A stretch of 64,000 nt of DNA from Phaeobacter porticola (GTDB taxonomy: Bacteria > Pseudomonadota > Alphaproteobacteria > Rhodobacterales > Rhodobacteraceae), in NCBI RefSeq assembly GCF_001888185.1, contig NZ_CP016364.1:2046001-2110000 (forward strand), given 5' to 3'. A program made the translations under genes and the position numbers. The notes under the pieces are model-generated. The model saw nothing but the letters and a program-made list of their open reading frames with translations. It ran no database searches and was not told the DNA's origin. Every line of letters begins with the position of its first letter. Positions within the stretch are counted from its first letter, which is position 1. This document shows positions 18,043 through 26,837 of this stretch, piece by piece.

Positions 18043-18981
18043 ATGGTCTTAAGCGCATTCTTGATTTCAGATGCTGATGTTTTCACCGGCCCGGAATGGG
18101 AAACTGGGTTCGGTGAAAGACCTTGGTCAAAGTTGTCGGTAAGAGCCGCCGAGGGGATGAGGGGCGTGATTAGCGCTGCCACTATTCCATTTCAGCTTGA
18201 GCATGACTCCGTAACTCAGAGACATTTTAACAGGTTTCTCATGGCGGAACGCATCAGAAGGCTAAAAGACGTTGAGCCCGGTGCGGGGCTAAAGCCGGAG
18301 GATGAAGCCCTTGCATCGGAGATTGCTCAACAGTGTATGGACGATTTTCAGTCGTCAGAGGTCGGCAGAAACACCATAAGGAACGATATCGTCAACGGCC
18401 TCCACCGGCATATGCAATCTAAGAATATCTCCTTTGCGACGCGAGAGTTATTGTACCAAGCTCAAGTGTCTTCATGGTCAATCTTCGAAAATTTCTGTAA
18501 GTCTTTCATCGTGACTTGGCTCAACGAGCACCCTTACGTATCGAAAGATGTGTTAAGTATTAAACGCTTCCAAAAGATGATTGGCGGTCAGAGCCTTAAT
18601 ATTGATAATATTTCTGGGTTTGGTTTTGATCTAACAAAATCTATGGGAGATGTGATCTTTTCTGGGGTAAAATTGGACGGATTCGAGGTGCTAAAAGATC
18701 TATGCAAGGTTCTGTTGAGTGATGATCGGGTACAGCGAGCTTTTGGAAATGACTTATACTTCCTGAACAAGTCTCGTCATCTAATCGTGCATCGTCGCGC
18801 AGAGGTCGATTTGGAGTTTCTTAACTCGACTGGCAAGAGTTACCAGATTGGCGATTTGATGCATATAGATAGCCAGGATATCGAGCGCTCCTTTGAGGCG
18901 GTTCGAGAGGCAATACTAGCTATTATGTTTGCTGCGGAGGTCAGGGTAGGGTCGGCTTCAACGGGCCCTTCTGCAGTTTAA
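18043..18981 (+). CDS. HEPN-motif protein of unknown function
   Basis: A 312-aa soluble protein, starting at the ATG preceded by GAGGTC. The C-terminal half carries an R-x4-H motif (RHLIVH, residues 245-250) in the setting FLNKSRHLIVHRRAEVD followed by a FLNSTGKSYQIGD segment. This is the signature of HEPN domains, many of which are metal-independent RNases in toxin-antitoxin and phage-defence systems. The N-terminal 130 residues are not recognised. Codon use is poorer in GC than core genes. It lies directly after the IS21 element, which may have displaced its promoter. No antitoxin-like neighbour was seen. Confidence 0.6.
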   Translation: MVLSAFLISDADVFTGPEWETGFGERPWSKLSVRAAEGMRGVISAATIPFQLEHDSVTQRHFNRFLMAERIRRLKDVEPGAGLKPEDEALASEIAQQCMDDFQSSEVGRNTIRNDIVNGLHRHMQSKNISFATRELLYQAQVSSWSIFENFCKSFIVTWLNEHPYVSKDVLSIKRFQKMIGGQSLNIDNISGFGFDLTKSMGDVIFSGVKLDGFEVLKDLCKVLLSDDRVQRAFGNDLYFLNKSRHLIVHRRAEVDLEFLNSTGKSYQIGDLMHIDSQDIERSFEAVREAILAIMFAAEVRVGSASTGPSAV

Positions 18982-19195
18982 CACCGGCAATGATCCAAAA
19001 TTCTATGACTTTGCAAAGGGCGCTTTCTGCAGCACATCGGACGCACTGGGTCGCCCAGGCTGCGTCCGCAGCGAGCGGCTGCTTGTCCCCCCTCTCCCCC
19101 TTACACCCCTCCTTTAAACGCCCCTTTAAACCCCCTTTTAAAACTCTCTGCCGCTCCGCCGTTTTTTAACGGTTTGGGCGGCGAACGTTCAAGTT

Positions 19196-19234
19196 TGCAA
19201 TGGGAAGTGTCCCGTACTGCAACGGGAAGTGTCC
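19196..19234. repeat. Pair of 22-bp-spaced TGCAAnnnGAAGTGTCC units
   Basis: Units at 19196-19212 and 19218-19234. The same spacing (22 bases start to start) is seen in the pairs inside both 65-bp repeats. Each unit here contains the near-palindrome GGGAAGTGTCCC. Iteron-like appearance; function unknown. Confidence 0.75.
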
Positions 19235-19328
19235 CAAAACCGCAGCGCCGGATCGGGGAAGCCGAAGCTCTCGGAGCTGGCTGGGCACCGGGTTTTGGCC
19301 TAAAAAGCAGGGAAATCATGAAAATGAG

Positions 19329-19393
19329 TTGCTGCAACTTGAAGTGTCCGAGTTTGCAAACGGAAGTGTCCCGCTACACCCGCTACACCCGCT
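19329..19393. repeat. 65-bp direct repeat, copy 2
   Basis: Identical to 12309-12373. It contains TGCAAnnnGAAGTGTCC units at 19333-19349 and 19355-19371 and continues into a longer CCGCTACA tandem run than copy 1. The two copies bracket the VTT/SDR/Crp genes, the IS21 element and the HEPN gene. Confidence 0.9.
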
Positions 19394-19551
19394 ACAGTCC
19401 CGCTACAGCTACACTTAAAGCTAAACAAACCGCTTTATGTGAAAAAGATTTACATCGAGCCTTGAAACCACGCCGGAGGACTCCGATATTCCATAATGTG
19501 AAGCGCATTTACATAGACGCCGCACCTTGCAACGTTAACCTGGAGACCCCG

Positions 19552-20019
19552 ATGACGAGTTATACTTCAACCGCCCCGCAGCCGTCCGAACAGGGCTGGT
19601 TTTCCCGCAGCGAATCCTGGCTGGACAGCAAGGGCAAAGGCGCCTGGATCGCAGCCATGGTCCTTGGCTTCGTGTTTTTCTGGCCCGTTGGCCTGGCCCT
19701 CTTGTTTTACATGATCTGGAGCAAACGTATGTTCTCAAAATCCTGCAACACGCGCCGTAAATCCTGGGCCCGCCATGGTATGTCGGCGATGACCCCTTCC
19801 GGCAACAGCGCCTTTGACGCCTATAAGGCCGACACATTGCAGCGCCTGGAGCAGGAGCAGCATGATTTCGAAGCCTTCTTGCAGCGCCTGCGTGCCGCCA
19901 AGGATAAATCGGAATTCGACGAGTTTATGCATGAGCGTGCATTGCAAAATGACGATGATGCAATCGAGATGGATGACGACGATGATGATGGCGACAGCCG
20001 CCCTAACAAGCGTCACTGA
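19552..20019 (+). CDS. DUF2852 membrane protein
   Basis: A 155-aa protein starting at the ATG with GGAGA upstream; the longer frame to 19174 crosses repeats and is not coding. One hydrophobic segment (about 33-56, WIAAMVLGFVFFWPVGLALL) is followed by FYMIWSKRMF, the DUF2852 signature, then a coiled-coil-like region (LQRLEQEQHDFEAFLQRLRAAKDKSEFDEFM) and an acidic tail with a run of aspartates. The family is common in alphaproteobacteria; its role is unknown. It marks the return to core sequence. Confidence 0.82.
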   Translation: MTSYTSTAPQPSEQGWFSRSESWLDSKGKGAWIAAMVLGFVFFWPVGLALLFYMIWSKRMFSKSCNTRRKSWARHGMSAMTPSGNSAFDAYKADTLQRLEQEQHDFEAFLQRLRAAKDKSEFDEFMHERALQNDDDAIEMDDDDDDGDSRPNKRH

Positions 20020-20219
20020 GCCTGCGAGACATCAAATGCGCTTCGCCCTCCTTTAGGGCGGAGCGCCCAGTCTTTGATGTCGGAACTCTCCCGGTACTGC
20101 GCCTGAGCCGATGCATATCGAACCACCACCCCAGATATTAAGGCGCACACTCACCTGACCAACTGCTGTGATCTTGATGACAGCTCATACCCCCGATCCA
20201 CGCCACTCAGGAGGCATTA

Positions 20220-20651
20220 ATGACCGCCCTGCCCGACCCCGACTATCAGGCCGCTTTCTACCAATTTGTGACGTCCAAACGGCTCTTTGCTTGGCTGATG
20301 GACAGCGTGCTGATCACCATCCTCGCAAGCATTGCTGTCGTGCTGACCGCCTTTACTGGCCTGTTGATTTGGCCATTGCTGTATCTCGTTATCGGCTTTG
20401 TCTACCGTGTTGCCACGATTGCAGCCGGTTCCGCCACCTGGGGGATGATGATCGCCGGGATCGAACTGCGCGATCTCTCTGGTCGCAAGCTCGATACGCA
20501 GGGCGCTGTGCTGCACACTGCGGGCTATTCGATTTCCATGGCTTTTCCTGTATTGCAGGTGATTTCAATCCTTATGATGCTGACCTCTTCGCGTGGTCAG
20601 GGGCTGACCGATGCCGTGCTTGGCACCGTCGTGCTCAACCGGCGGGCCTGA
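20220..20651 (+). CDS. RDD-family membrane protein
   Basis: A 143-aa integral membrane protein with GGAGG before the ATG. The RDD pattern is present in modified form: LFAWLMDSVLITILA in TM1 (the arginine-aspartate site is here A-W-L-M-D), a second helix pair, and SATWGMMIAGIELRDLSGRKL before TM3. RDD proteins are small three-helix membrane proteins of unclear transport or stress role. It is followed by bpt after about 220 bases. Confidence 0.8.
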   Translation: MTALPDPDYQAAFYQFVTSKRLFAWLMDSVLITILASIAVVLTAFTGLLIWPLLYLVIGFVYRVATIAAGSATWGMMIAGIELRDLSGRKLDTQGAVLHTAGYSISMAFPVLQVISILMMLTSSRGQGLTDAVLGTVVLNRRA

Positions 20652-20872
20652 TGAAGCCGTCCAACAAATCCAATCCAATCGGGTGTCAAACAAAGCTCTG
20701 TAAACCTTAATCCAAACTGGCCTCTTGGCGCATCGCGACGGCGTTGCTATCATTCGTATGAATACAGAGGCCTCATCGCCCCGTTTTGTCAGCGCAGCCG
20801 TGACCGAAGTTCGGCAGCCTGCGCAACAACGGGGTCTTTTGCGCCCAGCCCAAACGGACGATCAACCGACTG

Positions 20873-21694
20873 ATGCGCCATACTCTGCCGATTGCCCCTC
20901 AGTTTTATGTGACTGCGCCGCAGCCCTGTCCGTATCTGGCTGATCGGATGGAACGCAAACTGTTTACGGCCTTGCAGGGCGATGGGGTCGAACAACTGAA
21001 CAACAGCCTGTCACAGCAGGGATTTCGCCGGTCGCAGAACGTGCTTTACCGTCCATCCTGTTCGGAGTGTTCCGCCTGCCTGTCGGCCCGCATTGATGTG
21101 TCGAAATTCACGGCAAGCCGGGGGCAAAAACGCACATTACGGCGCAATGCGGGACTGGATCGCAGGGCAACCTCACCCTGGGCCACCGAAGACCAATACG
21201 CGCTGTTTCGCAGCTATCTAGACAGCCGCCACGCCGATGGAGGCATGGCTGACATGGATGTTTTTGAATATGCCGCGATGATCGAGGAAACGCCAATCCG
21301 CAGCCGTGTTGTCGAATACAACGACCGCGACACCAATGAGCTGATTGCCGTATCTCTGACCGACGTCCTGGAAGACGGGCTGAGCATGGTCTATTCATTC
21401 TATAAACCGGACATGGCACAGCATTCGCTCGGGACCTTCATGATTCTCGATCATATTGAAATCGCACGCGAAGCTGGCTTGCCCTATGTCTACCTTGGCT
21501 ATTGGGTGCCGGGCAGTGCCAAGATGGGCTACAAGGCCAAATTCACTGGACTTGAAGTCTATCACCGCGGCAGTTGGCAGCCGATGACCAACCCCAGCGC
21601 TTTTGATGACACGGCACATCCCCTTTCCACCGACCCAATCGCGGAACAGGTTGCCAATATCCACCTGCCAGAGGCTCGCCCGCTCCACAGGTAA
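20873..21694 (+). CDS. bpt: Leucyl/arginyl-tRNA--protein transferase (Bpt/ATE family)
   Basis: A 273-aa protein. N-terminal [11 protein letters not shown] and [10 protein letters not shown] give the cysteine set of the ATE N-domain, and the C-terminal acetyltransferase-like fold is shown by [27 protein letters not shown] and [18 protein letters not shown]. Such enzymes add leucine (Bpt) to N-terminal Asp/Glu of proteins using aminoacyl-tRNA, making them N-degrons for ClpS/ClpAP. The length is that of bacterial Bpt. The following VOC gene begins four bases after the stop. Confidence 0.92.
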   Translation: MRHTLPIAPQFYVTAPQPCPYLADRMERKLFTALQGDGVEQLNNSLSQQGFRRSQNVLYRPSCSECSACLSARIDVSKFTASRGQKRTLRRNAGLDRRATSPWATEDQYALFRSYLDSRHADGGMADMDVFEYAAMIEETPIRSRVVEYNDRDTNELIAVSLTDVLEDGLSMVYSFYKPDMAQHSLGTFMILDHIEIAREAGLPYVYLGYWVPGSAKMGYKAKFTGLEVYHRGSWQPMTNPSAFDDTAHPLSTDPIAEQVANIHLPEARPLHR

Positions 21695-21697
21695 CCG

Positions 21698-22081
21698 ATG
21701 CAATCTCTTCACGCTTTCACGCTGGTGGTCGCTGACTACGATGCCGCGATAGACTTTTACTGCGGCACATTGGGCTGGCAGCTGGCCGAAGATTTGGACC
21801 AAGGACATAAGCGCTGGGTGCGGATCCTGCCACCTGGCGCCAGCGAGGGAAGTCTGGTCCTGGCCCAAGCCAGCAGCGACGCGCAACGTAGGATAATTGG
21901 CAATCAGTTCGGTGGCCGCGTGGGCCTGTTCCTTGCGACTGACGATTTTGCCCGCGATCACGCGACCATGCTGGCAGCAGGTGTCACCTTCGATGAAGCT
22001 CCGCGCCACGAACTCTATGGCATCGTGGCCGTCTGGCGCGACCCCTTTGGCAATCGCTGGGATCTGTTGCAACTGGCGTGA
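21698..22081 (+). CDS. VOC-family (glyoxalase-like) protein
   Basis: A 127-aa protein with one vicinal oxygen chelate module pair: FTLVVADYDAAIDFYCGTLGWQLAED at the start and FGNRWDLLQLA at the end, the usual positions of VOC metal ligands (here His4, a mid-domain residue and Asp/Glu near the end). The reaction is unknown. It starts four bases after bpt, so it is probably translated from the same mRNA. Confidence 0.83.
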   Translation: MQSLHAFTLVVADYDAAIDFYCGTLGWQLAEDLDQGHKRWVRILPPGASEGSLVLAQASSDAQRRIIGNQFGGRVGLFLATDDFARDHATMLAAGVTFDEAPRHELYGIVAVWRDPFGNRWDLLQLA

Positions 22082-22223
22082 TCATCAAACGCCCGGCTTT
22101 GTCCTCTTTCAATTCTTCTGGCTAAAAATATCCCGGGGTGAATGCGCCATTTGGCGCAAAGGGGCAGCGCCCCGTCTCTGCCATGGCTGTTCGTCGCTTG
22201 GTCAGCTCCGGCCGCCATGATGC

Positions 22224-22254
22224 AAAAAGGGGCCCCACATCGGGAGCCCCTTTT
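22224..22254. terminator. Bidirectional terminator between VOC gene and TRAP operon
   Basis: AAAAAGGGGCCCC, a short loop, GGGAGCCCCTTTT. The stem has an A-rich left flank and a T-rich right flank, so it can serve both convergent transcripts (bpt-VOC on plus, dctM on minus). Confidence 0.75.
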
Positions 22255-22274
22255 CTCAGTTCTATGAACGTTGA

Positions 22275-24629
22275 TCAGTTTGGCATCAGCGCCGGGACAA
22301 TTGTGACAATTGCGGGGAACATCCACAACAACCCCAATCCGGCAACCTGGATCATCACAAACGGCAGGACCCCCCGGTAGATATGCGCTGTTGTCACCTC
22401 TTTTGGGGCCACCCCGCGCAGATAGAACAGAGCAAAGCCAAAGGGAGGCGTCAGGAACGACGTCTGCAGGTTCACCGCCACCATGATGGTAACCCATTTG
22501 GGATCAAACGATCCGCCATAGATCACCGGTCCCACAATTGGGATCACGATGTAGATGATCTCAAGGAAGTCCAACACGAACCCAAGGATGAACAACACCA
22601 CCATCACGATCAGAAAGACCTTCAACTCGCTGTCAAAACTCTTCAGGAACTGCTGGATGTAATGTTCCCCCCCAAAGGAGATCACCACAAGATTCAACAG
22701 CTGCGAGCCGATCAGAATGGTGAACACCATCGAGGTCACTTTGGCGGTCTCGCGCACGACCGGGGTCAGAACCCCGCCCTTGAACAGCACCCAGCAGCCA
22801 TAAAGCAGACCAAAGAGCGCAAACAGATAGGCCGCATATGAAACACCAAAGGCAATGATCGTTTCAGCTGTGACCCCGTCCTGATTGATGCGCAGATCAA
22901 AGTTCACGCCCACCAGAATACAGATCGCCACTGCAAGCGTTGCCCAGATGATAATCTTGCCCGAGCGCCCCTCGTCCTGAAGCCGCCGATAAGCCGCGAG
23001 CATAATCGCCCCACCCGCGCCTAGCGCCGCTGCTGGCGTCGGATTGGTGATGCCGCCCAGGATCGACCCAAGCACCGCTATGATCAGAACCAGCGGCGGG
23101 AACACCACACGGATCAGATCATTGCTGGCGCTGCGTCCGGCGGCAACCTTGCAACCGTATAGCGCCAGCAGGCTGGGCAATGCGATCAGCAGAACCGTCG
23201 CGCCAGCGGATGTGGTCGGTGCAATCATCACCAGATCCACCAGGGCAATTAGCAGCACACCGATGGCCCCCAGGATCAGAGGCTTAGGATCACGCGACGG
23301 CGCCACCCCGCGACCGACCGCAAGCGTCAGCCCCATAAGCACCATCAGTACGGTCAGGCCGGTCCCGATAGGTGCCGCAGCTTCGATCTTGGCAAGCTGT
23401 GCTGCTGCGAGTTCTTCCTCGGTCAGCTTGGTTGCGGCGCTGACGCCCCCTGCGGCATCAATGGTCTCTTGCTCGGCAACTGCGGCGTCCCATGCCTCCT
23501 GTCCGTGCAGGTCGATCATCGCCGACTGACACTCCGCCCCCACATTGGTCCGCAGCGAGGCCGTCTGGCCCGCGTCCGAGAAGGTCGAAACCGTTACGTT
23601 CTGACTGCCAATCACATTGACAGATCCCAGCAGCAGCGTGCCGGCAATCAGCGCGACTGGCACGCCAAGGAACCAGGTCAGACCTTCACCACGGGTGACC
23701 GGCTCGCCGGTGCCACCTTCCATCACTACGGCCGGCGCCTTGTCAGGATTCAGCAGCGCATAACCAAAGGCATAGAGCGCATAAAGCAGCGCCAGCAGGA
23801 TACCTGGCAGCAGTGCCGCCTGGAACAGCGTCCCGACCGAAACAACCGCAGGCTCCCCCAAATAGGTCAAGGCGTCAGAACAGCCAAATTCCTGCGCCCG
23901 TGCTTCCTGTGCTGTGGAATATAGATCCCCGGCCAGCGTGCCCAGCAGAACGATCACGATGGACGGCGGAATGATCTGCCCCAACGTGCCAGAGGCTGCA
24001 ATCACCCCTGTCGCCAGCTCTGGTGAGTAATTATTGCGCAGCATGGTCGGCAGGGCCAGCAGGCCCATGGTCACCACTGTTGCGCCCACGATCCCAGTCG
24101 AGGCTGCCAAAAACGCGCCAACAACCACAATCGACACAGCCAGACCGCCTGGCAGCGGGCCAAAGACGCGCGCCATAGTGGTCAACAGATCGTTTGCGAT
24201 CTTGGAACGCTCCAGCGTGATGCCCATCAGAACGAACATCAGCACCGCCAACAGCGTCTCGATCGAAGCGCCTGCCAGCACCCGTTCATTCATACGGTTC
24301 ACGATGAACGACAGGTTGCGGTCCATCGCGGTTTCCCAGCCTTGCGGGAACACAGCTTCGGCCACGCGCGGCAAGTCGGGGTATCGGAAGACCGATACGG
24401 TATCTGGCTTCACGCCAGAGTTCACCAGATCGCGGTAGACCTGCGACGAGGTATCAATCGCTTGGTGAACAAGGATCCCGGCGCTATCCAACGCCGCGAT
24501 GATCCCAAAGGAGATGATCCCGGCACCGCCAATGGCAAAGGCCACTGGAAAGCCGGAGAGAATGCCTCCGAAAAGGCAAAAGAAGACAATGATCAGGCCG
24601 ATTTCAACGCCATCAAGTCCGAATAGCAT
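22275..24629 (-). CDS. dctM: TRAP transporter large permease (DctM), enlarged
   Basis: A 784-aa polytopic membrane protein. DctM signatures are seen at both ends: GFPVAFAIGGAGIISFG and FLAASTGIVGATVVTMGLLALP with TLGQIIPPSIVIVLLG in the first half; FLDFLEIIYIVIPIVGPVIYGG and FLTPPFGFALFYLRG near the end. Ordinary DctM is about 430 aa; here a polar insert (about 300-420) and extra helices separate the halves, as in the mannitol/chloroaromatic-type TRAP branch. It follows dctQ after 16 bases, with AAGGGA before its ATG. It would be the sodium-coupled transport subunit; the substrate is unknown. Confidence 0.9.
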   Translation of the reverse strand: MLFGLDGVEIGLIIVFFCLFGGILSGFPVAFAIGGAGIISFGIIAALDSAGILVHQAIDTSSQVYRDLVNSGVKPDTVSVFRYPDLPRVAEAVFPQGWETAMDRNLSFIVNRMNERVLAGASIETLLAVLMFVLMGITLERSKIANDLLTTMARVFGPLPGGLAVSIVVVGAFLAASTGIVGATVVTMGLLALPTMLRNNYSPELATGVIAASGTLGQIIPPSIVIVLLGTLAGDLYSTAQEARAQEFGCSDALTYLGEPAVVSVGTLFQAALLPGILLALLYALYAFGYALLNPDKAPAVVMEGGTGEPVTRGEGLTWFLGVPVALIAGTLLLGSVNVIGSQNVTVSTFSDAGQTASLRTNVGAECQSAMIDLHGQEAWDAAVAEQETIDAAGGVSAATKLTEEELAAAQLAKIEAAAPIGTGLTVLMVLMGLTLAVGRGVAPSRDPKPLILGAIGVLLIALVDLVMIAPTTSAGATVLLIALPSLLALYGCKVAAGRSASNDLIRVVFPPLVLIIAVLGSILGGITNPTPAAALGAGGAIMLAAYRRLQDEGRSGKIIIWATLAVAICILVGVNFDLRINQDGVTAETIIAFGVSYAAYLFALFGLLYGCWVLFKGGVLTPVVRETAKVTSMVFTILIGSQLLNLVVISFGGEHYIQQFLKSFDSELKVFLIVMVVLFILGFVLDFLEIIYIVIPIVGPVIYGGSFDPKWVTIMVAVNLQTSFLTPPFGFALFYLRGVAPKEVTTAHIYRGVLPFVMIQVAGLGLLWMFPAIVTIVPALMPN

Positions 24630-24645
24630 GGGGGCTGTCCCTTAT

Positions 24646-25572
24646 TTAATGCGCGCCTTCATAGGCTTCTTCACCTTCACCAAGGCTGTCCTTGTCGAGG
24701 TGCTTATTTTCGCTGCCGGGGCCTTCCACAAACTCAAGGAACGAGCGGTAGAAAAACGCGATGGCATGCAGGAAGACGATGCCAGCAAAGGTCACCAGCA
24801 GGATCTTAAACAGGAAGTACCCGTTGAACCCGTTGGGGCTGAAGCCGATGGTTTCCACGTTCCAGCGCAACGCGCGGGATTTCATCACCAACCGGTCCAG
24901 CGTATCCGAGGCCGAGGGTTTCGGCACGATCAGATGGCGCCACAGGAAGAACCAGCCATACATCCACGTCAGCACAGCCGCAGGCATCATGAAGACGAGA
25001 GATCCGAACATGTCCACCACGCGTTTGGCGCGAAAGCTGATGCCCGAATAGATCAGGTCCACCCGGACATGGCCACCTTGCACAAAGGTATAAGTCACGC
25101 AAAGACAGACCACCAAAGCATTGTAAAGTTTCAGTTCTTCGGCAAACCAGCTGATGTCTTTTTCCAGCGCGATGCCCAGACCAAAGCTCATGTCCGGGCG
25201 CGCAAACACCCGCTGCATGAACACGATGATGATCTGTTGCAGCACCATCAGCAGCCCTGCCCAGGCAAACAGTCGACCCAGCGTGTTGGCAAAACCCTCC
25301 AACCCGCGCACGACCCCCCACATAATGGACTGGCGATACATGCCGACAGCCGTCAGCAGCAAGAACGCGGTGAATACCACGAAGAAGAACTCAACCGACC
25401 CGCCATAGTAGACGAACCGCATGACGGAGGCCTTGTCCGACCAATCCAGCCATAGCTGCGGATTGATGACGGCATAGCCGAAATTGTAAAAGGCGCCCGC
25501 GATGTTCTGGACCAGCCAGATCAGGCCGCCCAGTAAGGCTCCAAAAAAGGAAACGCCACTTTCGTCCTGCAT
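24646..25572 (-). CDS. dctQ: TRAP transporter small permease (DctQ), enlarged
   Basis: A 308-aa membrane protein with about six hydrophobic stretches. The DctQ core (about 110-230: LGRLFAWAGLLMVLQQIIIVFMQ, then GHVRVDLIYSGISFRAKRVVDMFGSLVF) is embedded in extra N- and C-terminal helices, making it nearly twice the usual size. Enlarged DctQ and enlarged DctM occurring together identify the subfamily. GAGGG precedes the start. It lies between dctP and dctM and should form the membrane complex with DctM. Confidence 0.88.
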   Translation of the reverse strand: MQDESGVSFFGALLGGLIWLVQNIAGAFYNFGYAVINPQLWLDWSDKASVMRFVYYGGSVEFFFVVFTAFLLLTAVGMYRQSIMWGVVRGLEGFANTLGRLFAWAGLLMVLQQIIIVFMQRVFARPDMSFGLGIALEKDISWFAEELKLYNALVVCLCVTYTFVQGGHVRVDLIYSGISFRAKRVVDMFGSLVFMMPAAVLTWMYGWFFLWRHLIVPKPSASDTLDRLVMKSRALRWNVETIGFSPNGFNGYFLFKILLVTFAGIVFLHAIAFFYRSFLEFVEGPGSENKHLDKDSLGEGEEAYEGAH

Positions 25573-25706
25573 TTTTCCCTCGAATAAATGCGTGCAGCGC
25601 GGGCCGTTTTGATTGTCATCTTTGGGATAAAATCAGGCGGGCACGGGTCTCTGGACCCGATGGACACATATGGTCGTTACCATCCGTGTCGGCTGCAATT
25701 GCGAAA

Positions 25707-25733
25707 GGATCCCCCGCAGGCTGCGGAGGATCC
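25707..25733 (-). promoter_or_regulatory. Strong hairpin between dctP and dctQ
   Basis: GGATCCCCCGCAG and CTGCGGAGGATCC form a 13-bp stem with one mismatch and a minimal loop, without a T-tract. It sits in the 180-base gap after the binding-protein gene. Such structures commonly protect the upstream mRNA from 3' exonucleases and give more binding protein than permease; this role is inferred. Confidence 0.65.
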
Positions 25734-25754
25734 GATTGAAACCGCGGATGGGGG

Positions 25755-26837
25755 TTAGCCCAGAACGCGGTCGCGCTGTTTGGTGTAGGCACCGGACGAC
25801 AGGTTGTGCCAGCTCGAAGACGCTTTCATCGAGGACATCGCGCTGTCGTATATCTTCTTGTACAGCTCATCGCCCATGTTCTCCTGATGCACGTCCATGG
25901 AGGCCTTACCAAAGGCGTCCCAGACGCTATCGGGGAATTCCATGACCTTGACGCCACCAGCCTGCAGACGTTGTAGGGCGGCACCGTTGTTGGCCAGGAA
26001 CTGGCTCAGGTTCCACTGGTGCGCTTCGGCAGAGGCCAATTCGATGATCTTCTGATGCGCAGGGCTGAGGCTTTCAAAGACGTCGCGGTTGGTGGCAACT
26101 GACAGACCCGCACCCGGCTCGTGGAAGCCAGCGGTGTAATAGGTCTTGGTGATTTCCTGGAAACCGGCTTTCTCGTCCGCCCAGGGACCAATCCACTCGG
26201 TGCCGTCGATCGCACCAGAGGACAGCGCCTGATACACTTCGGAACCAGGGATGTTCTGAACAGACGCACCTAGTTTACCCAGGGCTTTGCCACCCAGACC
26301 CGGCATACGGAACTTCAGACCGTTAAAGTCTTCGGGGCTGTTGATCTCCTTGGAGTACCAGCCACCGGCCTGCGCACCGGTGTTGCCGCCGAGGAAGGAT
26401 TTCAGACCAAAGATCTGACCCAGCTCGTCGTGCAGCTCCATGCCGCCGTCCTGATAGTACCAGTTCACCAGTTCCTGCGCTGTCAGACCAAAGGGAACAG
26501 CCGTGAAGAAGGCATAGCCCGGATGCTGCCCAACAAAGTAGTAGTCGGCACCATGGTACATGTCGGCCTGACCGGACGTCACGGCGTCGAAGACTTCGAA
26601 TGCACCAACCAGCTCGCCGGCCGCTTTCAGATCAACGGTCAGCTGGCCATCGGACATGGTGGTGATGCTGTCAGCCACGCGCTGCGCCGAGTCATGCACA
26701 CCTGCAAGGCCACGGCCCCAGGTGGTGACCATGGTCAGGGTGCGCTTGCCCTGTGCATAGGCTGGTGCGGCCAGAGTGGTTGCTGCAGCGGCGCTGCCCC
26801 CCAGCGCGGATGTCTTCAAAAAGGAACGACGATCCAT
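25755..26837 (-). CDS. dctP: TRAP transporter substrate-binding protein (DctP)
   Basis: A 360-aa periplasmic protein. The Tat signal peptide is clear: MDRRSFLKTSALGG followed by a hydrophobic stretch and a cut near AYAQ (residues 26-29). The mature part has the DctP-fold patterns FEVFDAVTSGQADMYHGADYY, GLKFRMPGLGGKALGKLGA and VYQALSSGAIDGTEW, the last being the ligand-binding helix/loop with the substrate carboxylate site nearby. GGGAGGAG precedes the ATG. First gene of the TRAP operon, divergent from a two-component system that probably controls it. Confidence 0.93.
   Translation of the reverse strand: MDRRSFLKTSALGGSAAAATTLAAPAYAQGKRTLTMVTTWGRGLAGVHDSAQRVADSITTMSDGQLTVDLKAAGELVGAFEVFDAVTSGQADMYHGADYYFVGQHPGYAFFTAVPFGLTAQELVNWYYQDGGMELHDELGQIFGLKSFLGGNTGAQAGGWYSKEINSPEDFNGLKFRMPGLGGKALGKLGASVQNIPGSEVYQALSSGAIDGTEWIGPWADEKAGFQEITKTYYTAGFHEPGAGLSVATNRDVFESLSPAHQKIIELASAEAHQWNLSQFLANNGAALQRLQAGGVKVMEFPDSVWDAFGKASMDVHQENMGDELYKKIYDSAMSSMKASSSWHNLSSGAYTKQRDRVLG

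Larger units (their letters stand above)
18982..19551. other. Repeat-rich intergenic region
   Basis: About 570 bases with no convincing gene. It contains a low-complexity run of TTTAAA words separated by C tracts (about 19111-19144), four units of TGCAAnnnGAAGTGTCC in two pairs (19196, 19218 and 19333, 19355) and the second 65-bp repeat. The final 100 bases should hold the promoter of the DUF2852 gene. Confidence 0.6.
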
